NCBI GenBank assembly: GCA_010093485.1
Contig: MU001496.1
Span: forward strand, 1,059,666 to 1,123,665
Length of the DNA: 64,000 nt
Direction: 5' to 3'
From: Karstenula rhodostoma CBS 690.94
Lineage: Eukaryota; Ascomycota; Dothideomycetes; Pleosporales; Didymosphaeriaceae
Below, piece by piece: positions 22,111 through 34,606 of this stretch. The notes beneath the pieces are model-generated. The model did no database searches, was not told the DNA's origin, and was given only the letters and a program-made list of their open reading frames with translations. Position numbers and translations under genes: made by a program. How positions within the stretch are numbered: position 1 is the first letter of the stretch; each line of letters opens with the position of its first letter.

Positions 22111-25100
22111 CTACACATCGCCCATCTGCTGGTCGGCGCCTTCTGCAGCGGGGCCCACGATACCGACCAGCTTCGCGTAAGGTACTGTTATACCTTGAAG
22201 TTCCCGGTATTTCCCTACCAAGCGTTAGTAGTGTTATACGCAGGGGAGTGGAATACATGGACTTACCGAGTATGACCACCGCTTGTTTGAGCAGCTCATC
22301 CCTCTTCCAGCCGGCAATGTCTTGATCGGAGGGGTTGTCGTCCTCGTATTCTTCGATCAAGCCTCTTGATAGCTCACGTAGTAGCTCTTCGATTTTGCCC
22401 CGCATGCCTTCGGCTCCGATACGCTTGACGTACATCGACAGGTATATCTTGAACTCCGACTTCGCGCCAAGCGCCCTAGCAGCAGCGACGCGGTTTTCGA
22501 GATGCGCAACAGAGGTACAGGACTCGAAACTTTCGTAGCCCTCCGCCGAGATGAGTACCTTGATAAGCCGCTGAAGGTAGAACGCACGACCGGTCAGAAG
22601 GAATTGGTTCGTAGTGTTACGCTCGAGCATGGGGATAATGCCAGCCGAGATGTTCTCGATGGAGACTTGGTCGTCTTTTTCTTTGCCAGCTACGCCGCTG
22701 TCGGATTTCGAAGTAACGTTGCCGACGGAGGAGTCGGTTGTATTCCAGTACTGACTCCCGACTGCCCACCACGGCTCGGAGATGCGTTGCCAGACGTACA
22801 TTGTTGGTGAATATGCGTACCCGTCGCCATTGGAAAGCGCGACAATGATCCGGCCTTCCGAGTTGAGGCGTGCAAACACAATGCCAGGCGATCTCGTTAA
22901 ATGTGGTCCCTGGGCATGCGCAGCGATATCGAGGATGGGCGCCAGAGAGATTGGTGGGTGAGGTGCGGACATGTTCCTTAGATTCCAGACATAGCACATA
23001 CCGACTGCGCTTATTGCCAGCAACCACCATCCCCGGCAGTCCATGATGACAGGCTGTGCTTCTAGTACTAGCGCATTCAACGTCCTTCGTCCCGCCGGAG
23101 ACCAAGCGTAAACGGACCCATCTTCACACGCCGCAGCGAAGAAGTTGGTGTTGCCAGTTACGAGAAGGACGGACTTGGGTAGAAAGTCTTGCCAGAGCGT
23201 CTTCCCTTCTTTCGAGCAGGTGATCCTGGCTGGGTCATGATCCTGCGCACGCCCTGTTCTTGAAGGCGCTGTAGTATTCCTGGCCTCCAGTATCACCGTA
23301 TCAGCATCAGCCTTGGCACCGTTTGGCTGCGGCGGCTCTTTGCCGTCTGCGGTCCTGATGATGATACTTCTCAGTTTGGGGACAGCCATGCGTATTTGGC
23401 TGACGGTGAGCGCCGGGTTGACTATTGCAGGTCGCAGGACCTGTGAGGGACCTGCATCGTTTGCTTTTCCAGCATTGTTTGCTCCGGGTGGTACGAGCCC
23501 GTTCTCGCTGTTCAAGACAACTGCCGCTCCACCAGGTTTGACAGAATTTGCAAGGCGTTTTTCTACTTGGCGCTCCTCGTCGCCCTCGATCTCAGCAAAT
23601 TTCCTCTTATTTCCGGTGAGCATGGCGGTTAGACCGCCTTTGCCATAGCCGTCGTATGGCTTAGATAGATCGAGAACGTTGTGCGGGTTGCTGTTACTGC
23701 CACCAGCTGTGGTGTTTGCTGAGATGAGCTGCGTTTGTGGAAGGGAAGATGGCCCAACTGCAGATGAAGATGATACTAGCATGGGCGCTATGCGCTTCTT
23801 GCCGTTCTTCATCGTGACGCGCTGTTTGAGTTTTTCCACACGTTCATCAGCAGGTGGTTCGGCGGGCGGTGCGGGTTGCGTCGTTAATGAGCCGTTTGTG
23901 ACTGAAGGTGCGCTTGGCAGTACACTGTTGCCGTTGGTGATGGGAGGTTGCACTGCGCCGCCATCACCCATAAGCGCGCCCATTCTACCCTGCACACCTT
24001 GCAGTTCACTGTTCTTGCTGCTTTCCTCTAAAAGCAATGCGTCTGTGTTTTCAATGATTCCCGCCCGCCTACCGGAACCATATTTTGATAGCGATTTCTC
24101 GTTCTCAGACAAAGACGCGGGATACCCAAGCTCCCCGGGCTCAAATACCAGCGCGAGAATACTGCCGTCCAGACTTGTCACAAACAATGTCTCCCCATTC
24201 GGTGCCCATGCAAGGTCTGATATCGACTTCATGGCTAACTCCTGTGTAAGAATGAACGGCCGTGCATAACTTGTATTCCAGATGCTGAGACATTTGTCCT
24301 GACCCGCGCACGCAACCACGGTGACGCTGTGAGGTTGAAAGCCGTTCGGGTCCGGATTAGGTGGTTCCTTATGGAACATCCTGGGGGAGAATGCGCATAC
24401 TTCCACTGGTCCTTCGTGGCCAACTAAACTGATATCGCCGTCCCATGAACCACGCGCTACAATCGCCACGGTACTAACGGGGCCATTGGTCGCGTTGGCA
24501 GCTGCTATATGGGCTCCATCAGGTGACCATGAGCAGCGGCGGAAGTATGTCGTCAGCGGAGAAGTTTGGAAAGGTGATGTTATGCTCTTTTCGAGGGTGA
24601 AGTTGTTGATCTGGTCTTGGGCGGTCGCATTGGGCCCTGGGGAGTTGAATCTGAAGACCTTGATGGTGCGGTCGTCGCTAGCGGTCGCAAAGTATTTGTT
24701 TGCAGGATCGAAGGCGATGCCCTTGACATGACTGCTGTGCACGTTTGAGAGCGTTTTCAGCTTCTCAAAGGTATGGCCAGACCAAACTACGACCTTGGAA
24801 TCCAAACCCACCGACACCAGAATCGACGAATCCTGCGCCCAACCGAGATCCTGCACGTCGTTGTCGTGGCCTACGAGGCGGCGGAAGACTCTCCAGTTCT
24901 CGACGGGTGGCACTTCATTGGAACCTAGACGTACACATCAGCTGCGGCCCAACGTCCAGCTTGTAGCACCCCAACCTACCAAATGCAACATGCACCGGCG
25001 CGTTCGGGTCGAGTGCATATACGCAGACAATCTTGTCGTCTGCGCCGGACGCGAGGTATTTTCCGTTTGGCGAGAAGCGCACCGTGTGGATGGTGCCCGA

Positions 25101-25457
25101 GTGGTGGTTGACGGCGGCCAATTGCTTGGGCTTGGTGTAGTTGGGATCGGCCGAGTTCAGGATTGCTTCGGTGGACCATATGCGTACGTAGCCGTCTGCA
25201 CGCCTGTCAGTCACGGTTTGCGAGGCGGCGCACGGCGGGCGAGCTCCGCATGAGTGAGCGCATGGCGGGAGAGAACGAACCTCCGGCGGCCGTCACCAGG
25301 CGCGATCCATCTGGCGACACATGGCAGCTGTATACTTCGAAGTCTTTGAGATCGCCTGCACGCAGAGAAGTGTCAGCGCTGCATGTCCTGTGTGGCTCGC
25401 AAGGTCCGAGGTGGACGCACCTGGGTGGGTTAACCACTGCGGCTTCACGAGATGCAT
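22111..25457 (-). CDS. HIR1: HIR1 histone chaperone subunit (HIRA family)
   Basis: A nuclear WD40 protein of the HIR complex, which deposits H3-H4 outside S phase with Asf1 and represses histone genes. Exons are 25457-25421, 25355-25281, 25195-24980, 24924-22267 and 22214-22111, 1029 aa in all, a normal length. The N-terminal WD40 propeller (about residues 1-370) includes GYVRIWST, SGTIHTVRFSPNGKYLASG and DLGWAQDSSILVSVGLDSK blades. The B-domain for Asf1 binding is seen as KNGKKRIAP (about residues 482-490), preceded by RVTM. The C-terminal HIRA/TUP1-like domain follows, ending LVGIVGPAAEGADQQMGDV. The short 5' exons are all consistent in phase. A housekeeping gene; identification is strong. 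Confidence 0.95.
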
Positions 25458-26006
25458 GGTCGCGTCGTCGAGGTAGGAAGCGAGTGCATGCTACGAGGCC
25501 ACCATGTGCAGAGGCGGTTTATATCGAGCGCGAGGGAGGAGTATGCCAGAAGCGTGTCATTCGTTAAGTCGCGGAGAGCGTTGGACGCGACGGGGAGCTG
25601 CTTGGCGACCAACTGCAAGGCTGAACCAGGGTGTCGAAACGGCCGCCGATCCACACGCTAGAGCTAGTTGTTGGGGCCTCGTCGCACGGCATCAGGTACA
25701 GAGACATTGGAGCACATGCATGGTTGGCTATATACACTATCTAATCTGTAGACGCGCGAGGGCTGCTTATGGGACTTTTGACAACTTCCTTTGTGTGAAA
25801 GAGTAGCCTTGTCAAAGTGCTTGAGGGACGCTGGGATCTTTCCGTGTGGAGTCTGCCCCAGGCGCTGCTACGGGTCCCTCTTGCCCAGGGCCGAAGCCTT
25901 GAACTGGAAATATGGCCATAGGCCATTTCAAGTTCGGGTACGCAGTGCAGGCCTGTGTTTTGTGGGTGGTGAATGGAAGCATTCTGTGCCAGTACCCGCT
26001 GGGCTT
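25458..26006. other. Intergenic region upstream of HIR1
   Basis: The HIR1 promoter side and the 3' flank of the WBP4-like gene. No further feature was seen. Confidence 0.5.
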
Positions 26007-26899
26007 TCACTTTGCGATCTTCTTCCGCTTTTTGAATACCACTGCGGGCGTTGATCCGGAAGACCCCTCCTCTTGCACCAAAGCCGCTGCGGCATCAGCG
26101 TCCCTCTCCGCTGTCTGTTTTGCAGCAGCCTCCTCCTCTGTCGGAATGTCCGCCAGTGGGTGCGACTCAGCCTCTCCTTTCACTACATCTTCCTCCTTGA
26201 CCTCAGTCTTCGACATAGTCTCTTCATCCTTGACGTCTGTTTTCCGCTTCTTGAACAGTGCCTCGATGTCATCGTCGTCCCCACCCTTTCCAGGCAAGCT
26301 CTTGTACGTCTGTCCCCACCCTTTCTTGCGTGTGATAGTCTCGCCCGCCAATTCTCTCTCCTCTTCCGCTTCATCCACCTTTCTCTTCCTCACGCCCTTG
26401 TTCAGTGCCTTGAACTCCCCGTCCTGTCCGACTGAACCTACAACCTCCTCTTTGACCACCGTCCATTCGCCCTTGAGCGCCATCCCGCCCCGTGCTTCGT
26501 CCGGCACCGCAATCCCCATCGCGGCCAGCTGCTCCCATTGTTTCTTCCGATCCTGTAGCGTCGCCTTCTTCTCCTCGGTTTTCGCAAACGTCGGCTTGGC
26601 TGGCGCGTTGGCGGCGGCGGACGAAGATTCAGACGGGACCAGTCCGTTCAGCCGCGCGACCTCATCTTTGGCGCGCTGCTTCTGGCGCTCTTCGGCAGCT
26701 TGTTCGCGGTGGAGGCCCTTGAGGGAGCGCTGGATGTTGGACTGGTGGCGACCGGTTGCTTCGTGTTGTTGGCGCTCGAATTTGGTGTCCTTGACGTAGT
26801 CTTTACAGAACTTGCACCAGTATTTTGGCTGCGCATGGTCAGCACGTTTCGGGTTTTGGAGGATGTAAGAATTACTGTCGACTTCCAATATTCTGACAT
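26007..26899 (-). CDS. WBP4-like spliceosomal protein, U1-type zinc finger
   Basis: A nuclear pre-mRNA splicing factor candidate of 281 aa. Exons 26899-26876 (eight codons, MSEYWKST) and 26828-26007 restore the conserved N-terminal finger PKYWCKFCKDYVKDTKFER (Cys13, Cys16, His30, His36) followed by the ATGRHQSNIQRSLK linker. The rest is highly charged, Lys/Glu-rich, with several KKRK-type nuclear signals and an RKKGWGQTYKSLPGKGG segment; no WW domain is visible. A longer start at 26996 exists in the second exon's frame but lacks the family N-terminus, so I prefer the spliced start. A WBP4/formin-binding-like role in the B complex follows from the family only. Confidence 0.85.
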
Positions 26900-27393
26900 G
26901 GCTACGGTAACATTGAAGAGTCGCGCGGTTTGCGATGCATAGAGCGTATCGGGGATTATGTAACGCCGCAGGCTGCGCGCGTGCACGTGCCGTCATTTTT
27001 CACACACCTTGGGGTAGATCTTGGGTTGATCTGAACTTAGTCTCATCAAACATACAAACTACACTAACGATACTCATACCAATCTTTCCTAAGGGTTACT
27101 TCCGGAACCACCATAAGAAGGACGATCACTCCACCTACAATGAAGCTCTCTTCAATGGTCTCCGGAAATCACGTTATGGTCACTACTACCATGGGTATGA
27201 GTTTGCGTGGCTTGTTTGAAGATCACAACACCCTTTGGGATTTCATTCATGCGTACAGAAGAATAAAACAACATGTTTTCGCTGTAATTGCGTGCCGGTC
27301 CAAAGCCACAGGCAGCCACTTCTTCCATTCTAAACCCAGAAAACAAAACGCCGTGCGAAGCTCCTTAAAAACCGAGATCGAACCTGAACATCG
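26900..27393. other. Intergenic region between WBP4-like and PAP2 genes
   Basis: Promoter side of the WBP4-like gene and 3' flank of the phosphatase. Nothing coding was seen. Confidence 0.5.
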
Positions 27394-28636
27394 CTATAGA
27401 GCACGCCCAGTTTCCGCCCTATCATCTACCAGCGTCCCTTGTCCATTTGTTCCCGCGGTCTCGCTTTTACCGTAGGGACTCCAGCCTTCGGTTCCAACAT
27501 ACGACCCCACGCCGACACCAATCCCCCAAGACCTCTTGTAGCTCCTCGGTCCCCAAGACCACCCAGCGCCACGCGTGATGGGCAGGTGATACCAACGGAA
27601 GCTGAACCAGGCCGTGGTGATACCAATCAAACTGCCGAAGATGAGATCGAATCCGAAATGACGGTAGTCGGAGAAGCGGGTGCTGCACACATAGATGGCA
27701 GTACCGACGGGTACGAGGATCAGAATGAGCGAGTAGACTGGTGGGGCTGCAGCTTGGTAGCGGTCGGGGACTACACGGTCGTCGGTGTAGCTGGAGAGGT
27801 TTGAGTCTTTCGTGTTGAGTGGGAGGATCGAACGGTTCTTAAGGTTCGATCGTGCGGTGGCAGAGACGTGGTCGGGATTGGTGCTAAATGGTCGGAACGG
27901 TAGGAACGGTATGGCGACGGAGAATTTGGAGGCGAGGAACAGAGTCAGGTAAAGTAGGCCTGCCCAGGAGAAGCTCGCGTGACCACTCGGAAAGGACTTG
28001 AAGCCATCTTGAAGGACATCCTGGTCGGTGTTCTGGCAAATGGCCGACGTGACTAGTACCCAGTATGGGTTGTAGCCTGTCGCGACAGGATTGACAGAGA
28101 AGTCGGAGATACGGTCGAGGTCAGGTTGGCATCTTGACAGTAGATCCGGCCGCGGCTTCCCAAACAACAGTTTCATGCCCTGCGTGATCATAAACGACGT
28201 CGCAAGAGACAGTGCCAGGCCCATCCAGGCCGTGTTCCATTCCCAGAATTTGCGCCTCCAGATCAAGCTTTGTGGAGTGCCTCTCGCCGCAGTCGGCCCA
28301 GGAACAAAAATCAGACAGACCAAGAAGGTAACGAGGGCCGGAATGACAAGGCCAATGACCATTAGTAACCACGTCGGGATGGTCTCATGCTGTTCGAACG
28401 GGAAAGATATGCTCAGATCCACGGGAGAGAATGGCCGATTGAAAGGGTGTATGAAGTTCCAGCCTCCGCCTACAGCCGCAATACCACTGCCAAGGGTCAG
28501 CCGGCGTCAACTTGGTGCTGGTTGTGACACGGCAGACGGCCGCGGGTCGCGCCAAAACTCACATTATGACTATCCAGTCAAATATGTAGGATAGAATGAG
28601 TCGCTTCGACGGCATGTGCAGCGATTTTAGATTCAT
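27394..28636 (-). CDS. PAP2 lipid phosphate phosphatase (DPP1/LPP1-like)
   Basis: A multi-pass membrane phosphatase that dephosphorylates diacylglycerol pyrophosphate, phosphatidate or similar lipids, at vacuole or Golgi membranes in relatives. Exons 28636-28563 and 28486-27394 join in ...DWIVI-IGIAAVGGGW. The start may be the Met at 28636 or the one at 28615 (381 aa from the latter). All three PAP2 motifs are present: KLLFGKPRP, SFPSGHASFSWAG, and the third as STRFSDYRHFGFD with His and Asp. About six TM helices are visible. The tail is Gly/Arg-rich and likely cytosolic. It lies head-to-head with the ankyrin gene. Confidence 0.92.
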
Positions 28637-29408
28637 GACGAGGTAAAGTGTGCGTTCGTGCGCCGGTTCGACGGAAACGAAGAGAGGTGATGAAAGACAG
28701 CGAGCGTGTTGCCGCTGGCAGCGGTCGGTGTTTGAGACGGCCGGAACTCTTGGTAGTGTGTAGTATGCGCCGGACGCAAAGCCCACCTTAGCAACAATAC
28801 CTAGGTAGTGCGCGATGTCATGGGGAAAGAGGAGGGGCGCGTCAGGGTTTTCTAGAGGCCGATTGCCATGGCCAAACAAAGAGGCAAGAAGTAACGAAAA
28901 CAGTCAGTCAGCGAAGAGGGAATCGGCAAAGGAGAGACTGATTAGGATGCAGTGCACGCGACAGCGCTCTGACGTTCAGTTCGAGGCTGAGCTTGCGCAT
29001 CGCTGCTTGGCTTGCGAATCATGTTGAGTAGCGCCGCTTAGTGACGCGCTGCACTCGCCCGGCAAAGCTTGGAATCCGCATGCTCCGCCGAAGCTGCGCA
29101 AAGAGGATCACGCTGTTTTGCGCCCAATCGAGGAGAGAGCTACAAAGGTATAGCCTACACAATACGCTGATGTGTGCGCAGGGATGAAACATGTGGTGGA
29201 TCCCGAACACGGGGCCGAGCGAGGGTCCCGCGCGGAGCGAGCAGCACGGCAGCATAGCGGGGACACCACACCACACCGTGGCAAGCTGACGTAGCCAACA
29301 CCAAAAATCCAACCTTTGCTTGTCCGCGAATACGCCGCATACGCTCGCCATCACCACCCAAGCCGCCGGCAGACACGTGTCGCAACCTGGACGAAGACCT
29401 TGCCAGCC
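28637..29408. promoter_or_regulatory. Divergent promoter region, PAP2/ankyrin genes
   Basis: The interval between two outward-facing genes. No clear TATA motif or other site was identified. Confidence 0.4.
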
Positions 29409-30101
29409 ATGGCCTCGCCCCAGCAGACGCTCCCCGCGCCCACCATCGATCTGCTTCTCAATCTAATCGACACGCGGCCCAGTTCGATTCTCGCCTCGCT
29501 CGCCCAGTATCCGCAGCTCGCCTCAGCCTCCGATGCGCACGGCTACTCGCTCGTCCACGCCGCGACCTCGTACAGCCAGCTCGAGGTGCTGCGCGAACTC
29601 GTCCAAAAATACAACGTCGACGTCAACAAGCTTGACGAGGATGGCGAGTCGGCGCTTTTCGTCGCCGAACAGGGCGACGTCGCGCGCTGTCTCGTAGAAG
29701 AGCTGCGCGCGGACCGTGGCATTCGCAATGCTGAGGGCAAGACTGCAGAGGAGAAGATTGTGGAAGAGGAGGGCGAGGCCCACGAGGTATATCAGTACTT
29801 GCGAAGTTTGCGCGGCGGCGGACAAGCACAGCCCGTGAGCGCTGGAGTTGCAGAGACGGAGGGCGTGCATCCGCCACCACCGCTGCCTAACGGCGTGCAG
29901 ATCAACGTTGGCACCATGGCAGAAGACGCGGCGGGCGAGGCGCCGGACCCCGAGATTCGGAGGCGCATAGAGGAGCTTGCATCGCGGGACGACTTTCAGA
30001 CTGACGAGGTCCAGCGGCAGCTGCGCGAGCTGATATCCGACGTGGTCACTGGAATGGGTACGGAGGACTCAGGCCGCGGCGCGCGGAGGAGGGTTGAGTG
30101 A
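29409..30101 (+). CDS. Ankyrin-repeat protein
   Basis: A single-exon protein of 230 aa with two to three ankyrin repeats (about residues 35-115): DAHGYSLVHAATSYSQLEVL then LDEDGESALFVAEQGDVA, ending in a partial repeat. The C-terminal third is acidic and probably disordered, with a short helical region (PEIRRRIEELASRDDFQTDE). I start at MASPQQTLP; an upstream in-frame Met (29316) lies in a leader with no resemblance. Similar small fungal ankyrin proteins exist (yeast YGL242C type), but no function is proven. Confidence 0.85.
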   Translation: MASPQQTLPAPTIDLLLNLIDTRPSSILASLAQYPQLASASDAHGYSLVHAATSYSQLEVLRELVQKYNVDVNKLDEDGESALFVAEQGDVARCLVEELRADRGIRNAEGKTAEEKIVEEEGEAHEVYQYLRSLRGGGQAQPVSAGVAETEGVHPPPPLPNGVQINVGTMAEDAAGEAPDPEIRRRIEELASRDDFQTDEVQRQLRELISDVVTGMGTEDSGRGARRRVE

Positions 30102-30427
30102 GATTTGCCGGTTTGGAACGTTGAAGAGACGCGTCACCGTTGCGAAGGCTGTCGCGAAGTGCATACCTGAATTGACCGAATACGCTACGGCTGATAAGGA
30201 TCATGTCCCCTAAGCTGCGGGCAATAGTGTCGCCTCAAGAAAGGTGATGCTGCTCCGGTTCTGTGGGCTCACTGTAGCCTCTCCTGCTTCCATATCGGAG
30301 GCAGAAGACGGGGTGAAGAGCAAAGTCGGACGTGTGGCGTATGTGAGTGGACGTTAACACAGAGCAACAATTGATGCCCTTGCATCGAATTCTATTCATG
30401 AACGCAATAACTCAGTCACCGTGGTAT
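30102..30427. other. Short convergent intergenic region
   Basis: Between the ankyrin stop and the PUF6 stop. Nothing else was seen. Confidence 0.5.
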
Positions 30428-32743
30428 CTACAGCTTCTCCAGCAATATCCTCGCCCCGGCGTTGCCTCGGCTCTGTGGTGCAGCTCCCTTCTTTGACTTC
30501 TGTGTCTTTGTATCCGTCCTAGCAGGACCTGCAGCCTCCTGCAATTGCTTGCGACCCTTCTTCAGTGACTGCATGACTTCGTCCTTGTGGCCGAAGTTCT
30601 CAGACTCAACCAAGCCAACGATGACGAAAGCGCCCTCGCCAGTCGCCCATGTCATCAGCTCTCCCTTGATACGGCTCCAAAATAGGTCCGCAAAGCCCAA
30701 TGGCGGATCTACAGGCACGACCTTCTTTGTCTTGGGGTCGAATTTCCCGCCCTGGACCAGTGTCTTGAGCATGTTCTTACCGTGACTGGTAATGAAACCA
30801 CCGCCATCGATGATTTGCTGTGAAAGACCGGCCACCTTCTTCAAAGCCTCCTGCCGCACCTGGGGTTCAACTTCAGGTGCCCCAACGAGCACTTCGCCAA
30901 TGAGTTGCAGTCCTTGGTAGGACTGCGCCAAGTATTCAGCATTTTCACTGACAGCTGCCAGTAGCTGAGGCTCGATGCTCTTCGCAAGTTCCTGGTTCCG
31001 TATGTTTGCGTCCTTCTTTGACGTAATCTCGCGGACCTTGTACACTTCCGCGAGCCTTCCACGAGTTTCCTCGTCCAGAAGCCACTTCGCGTCCGATGCA
31101 AAAGGGTAAAGGAGGACACAGCGTGCGCGGGCGTCGTTGGAAAGGTTTTGAATCTTCTCCGCAAGTTGGTCGCTTCCAACAGCGGGCAGAAGCTCGCCAA
31201 AGATTGACTTTGAGGTCAACTTCGTGTCATCCGTGACCGCCAACGCCGCTAGCAGGACATTGTGAGCGTTGGCGTCATACGCCATAGTCTCAATGGTATC
31301 CTTGTATGGTCGCAACAAGATCTTGCGGTCTTTCGCGGCTCCATAGGCGAAAGCGAGTGACACAAGGCGCGATCCTGGCTTTGTGAAGGCCAGGTTCTTG
31401 AGCAGATCAATGTTGTCTGCCTCCTCTCCCTCTTTTAGGGTAGGGTCTGGCTTGAGGTGATCCAAGAAATCGCTTGCTTCGGTCGTATTCGGCTTGCAGG
31501 TCAGGAAGTATTGCAGCATAGCGTCGTGAAGCATCGTAAACCCGGTTTGTTTCTTCTGGATGAGCTGGTTGATCTGCTGCTCCAAGTAGTCCATTATTGG
31601 CTTGCGCTTCTCTGGAGACTTTTCCAAGATCGCATTCAAATCACTGTTGTCGACATCCTTGTCGTCTCCAAGCCCCTTGATAGAGAACTCGGGACCATAC
31701 CACTCTCGCAGGAGCCGTGCCTTTTGCGCGGGGGTAGCAACTTGGCGGTATGTATCGTCGAGAATCCACGAAGCTTCTGGGTGATTTATCAAACGGCGGA
31801 CGTTCCCGTAGAACTCTTGGATGATCAGCCCGCGGATCTCAGCATCTCTGTACACGCATTAGTTAGACATCTTGAGCGGAGCATCAGTACACATACCCTT
31901 TCTCCAATAGCTTCGCGATCAGAAACTTGGCATATTTCCCCTCCGCCAAGCCCTTGAACTCGCCCTGGAGCTCTTGAGCGATGATTCGCCTCTGATCCAT
32001 GGAATGTGTGTATTTGAGCGCAGACTGAATAACGCGAACGGTGTCGTGCTTGAAGACAAACTCCTTGATCCGGCCAGTCACAAGCTCAAACGTCCTATCG
32101 ATGAGGTCTTTTCTTTCCTCTGCCGAGACGTTGGCCTTCAGTCTCAACTTCTCCCACAGCTCCTTCAGTTGTTCCATGATCTCAGCGTTGGGTCTGGCTG
32201 CTTTGCGCTCTTTTGCAAGCGCCTTCTGCTTGGCGTGAGCCTCGCGCGATGAGTTGGCTGAGCTTTGTGTCAGCGCAAGAGGCATTTCAGTGGACGGCAT
32301 CGCTTACCGTTCAGGCCTGCCAGCGCAGAGGCTTTGTCTTCTGCTGCCTCGCTCTCTGTGGAAGCTTTTTTGTCTTTTTTGTGTTCGCTCTTGCCATCCT
32401 TTTCCTTCTTGCTCTTCTTCTTGTCCTTCGCCGTGTCCTTTTCTAGCGCAGCCTCGAGCTCGTCGCCAACAAAACCGTCGCCGGCCTCATCGTCCATGGA
32501 CGCATCTTCGTCTTCGCCTTTGCTCGCCGAGAATCCGTAGAAACCATTCTCCGGCTCACTTGTGTCTGATTCCAAGACATTGTCGGAATCATCCTTGCGC
32601 TTCGACTTTTTGGAGCTCTTCGAGAGCTTGGCCGTGTCCTTGCCGCTTGATCGCTTCGTCGGTTTGTCGACCTTGACTTTCTTGCTTTTACTCTTGACTT
32701 CGGGCTGCGCTGCAGCTGCAGATTTTCGCTTAATACCAGCCAT
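30428..32743 (-). CDS. PUF6: PUF6 Pumilio-repeat RNA-binding protein
   Basis: A nucleolar Pumilio-family protein (Puf6/PUM3 branch) involved in 60S ribosome biogenesis and, in yeast, ASH1 mRNA control. Exons 32743-32308, 32257-31897 and 31847-30428 join to 738 aa. The N-terminus (about 1-145) is Lys/Asp/Ser-rich with nuclear signals (KSKSKKVKVDKPTKR). The PUM-like repeats follow: FELVTGRIKEFVFKHDTVRV, then RVIQSALKY, QGEFKGLAEGKYAKFLIAK and NVRRLINHPEASWILDDTY. The C-terminal CPL-type region runs through FADLFWSRIKGELMTWATGEGAF. Exact yeast-type length and order make the identification strong. Confidence 0.95.
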
Positions 32744-34606
32744 TGTTGAATTATTCGTGGATTGTTGGATCGAGCGCGATGAAATCTGCACAATCTCGAA
32801 TCTTTTTGCGCGCCGCGCAGCATACTACACCATATCCGGCCTAGACTCACGCTGGGTGGGGCAGGTCCCACCCACCACTTTACGCCTTCCTCTTCCGAGC
32901 CATGACATTCCGCTCCATCACCGCTACTGCTTCACGACATTGTCTATGTTGTTTCGATTGTGCATTCGCGAGTATCCCCAGTCATCTCAGCCCTCTACGT
33001 TACAAATGGCACAACTGCTCCAGTACTATCACGTCATTGCGACCTTCTGCTTGAAGCGAATCGGTGCTGTTCCGGACAGCCGCATAATGATCATACAGTG
33101 CACACATGTTACGCAGTACCGCTTTATACTCAAGCACAATTCCCTTACAACAACGCTGCCTCATCGTTCCGACTGGTCCTCTCGGGCCTTGCCTTGCTGG
33201 TCAAATTCGTCAATAACAGACTGGGGCGCCACGACAGTGTACAGTGCCAGTTTTAATCATAAGTGCACGTTGAACAGAACGGGCACCGGTTGGATGCTTC
33301 GTCACAGCACGGGATTTCGTGCGCAGTGCTGCTCCACTATCTTCACCCTCGAGCAGTCCAAGGTGTGTCCGCATACTCGCGACGAATATCTGGGTATCCA
33401 TGATCCGCGCAACGAGCATCAGGATGACTAGCCATCGCAGATCGGCAGGTGTAAGTCCGTACTTTGGAACGTTCCTTCAACCACATCTTATTACAGTGAT
33501 CATCGATGAATACGAACTTCCCGTGCCTTAATATCGGGAATGTTCCTGCAGGTTCCCCAGCGTCTCCCCCAGAGACAGGTTTACCCCACCGGGGGTATAT
33601 TATCAGAATAACCGTGGATTCATCGCTATTGGACTTCACGGTCGATCGGGTAATGGGTTGAATAGATGCTTAATTCCACCTACGCCCTCTTCCTCGATGG
33701 CATCATAGACGTACGCGTCACAATTCGTTCCGTGTTTCCGTTGTGGAACGTTGGGTATGCCAAAACTATCCAACTGTGTACCACTGAAGTCAAGCACAGG
33801 AGTAACACGGGCCTATGGACCACGCGCACCTAACCCGACGATAGAGTGCTTATTCCACCCCTACTCCACGTGTGTCGTCACCCCGGCAGAACAGGTCAGT
33901 GCAGTTTGCATCTCTAACAGTCTCGGTTGCTTGCGGACTGTGCAATATGCACCATGCACTGCAGCTAGGTCTGCATACCCAACACCTTGACGTTGAAGAA
34001 GTTGCTTCAGATCTGTTCGAAGAATACCTTCGTCCTCTACTAATCTATTCAGACGCGCTGTAAACCATGCCACTCGGCTTCTCGGTATCAAACGGCAGTA
34101 ACAAACTCCCTCCACAAGATCCGCCATTCAAGGTGGGAGTCAAGGTAGACGATCTCCGGATTCTAGACGTCGAAGTACTTTCCCCTCATTACATTGAACC
34201 TTTCTTTCCGGTGGGCTGTCACCTGCACGCAAGGGGGATGCTCCAACCAGTGTTCATATCACGAAATTGTCGTCGAGCGCGCTAATTCACGGTCCCGTGC
34301 ATTACTCCACTGTCCCATGCTTGGTATCCGGTGCGAGCCTTTTCTTGGCTCTCAACCCTGGTCAGATGCTGGCTAAAGATCTGGACGTGAAGCAAAACGT
34401 GCTCTTGCGTCTTGCTGAGGCAATGCGCAAGGCTGCGGATAGGCGGTCTTGCGAGCCGTCTTTAATATTTCGTCTTGGTCATGTTCTGTTTATTTTCTTG
34501 ATTTCGGATGAAGAAGGCACACATATAAAGGAGCCCTGAGTGCATTGTATGAACAGCACCAGCAACTCATACGGGACAGTATTCACTAGGACACAGCATA
34601 GTCATC
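32744..34606. other. 1.9-kb intergenic region
   Basis: No gene is supported. Plus-strand frames extend from the PUF6 5' end but look like shadows. The TATA of the downstream small gene is at the right end. Confidence 0.45.
34523..34529 (+). promoter_or_regulatory. TATA box of the small secreted protein gene
   Basis: acatataaagg lies about 80 bases upstream of the ATG, a good TATA element in position and sequence. Confidence 0.55.

Noticed and set aside
26900..26996. Upstream start of the WBP4-like gene
   Set aside because: The spliced short first exon matches the family; the longer frame does not.
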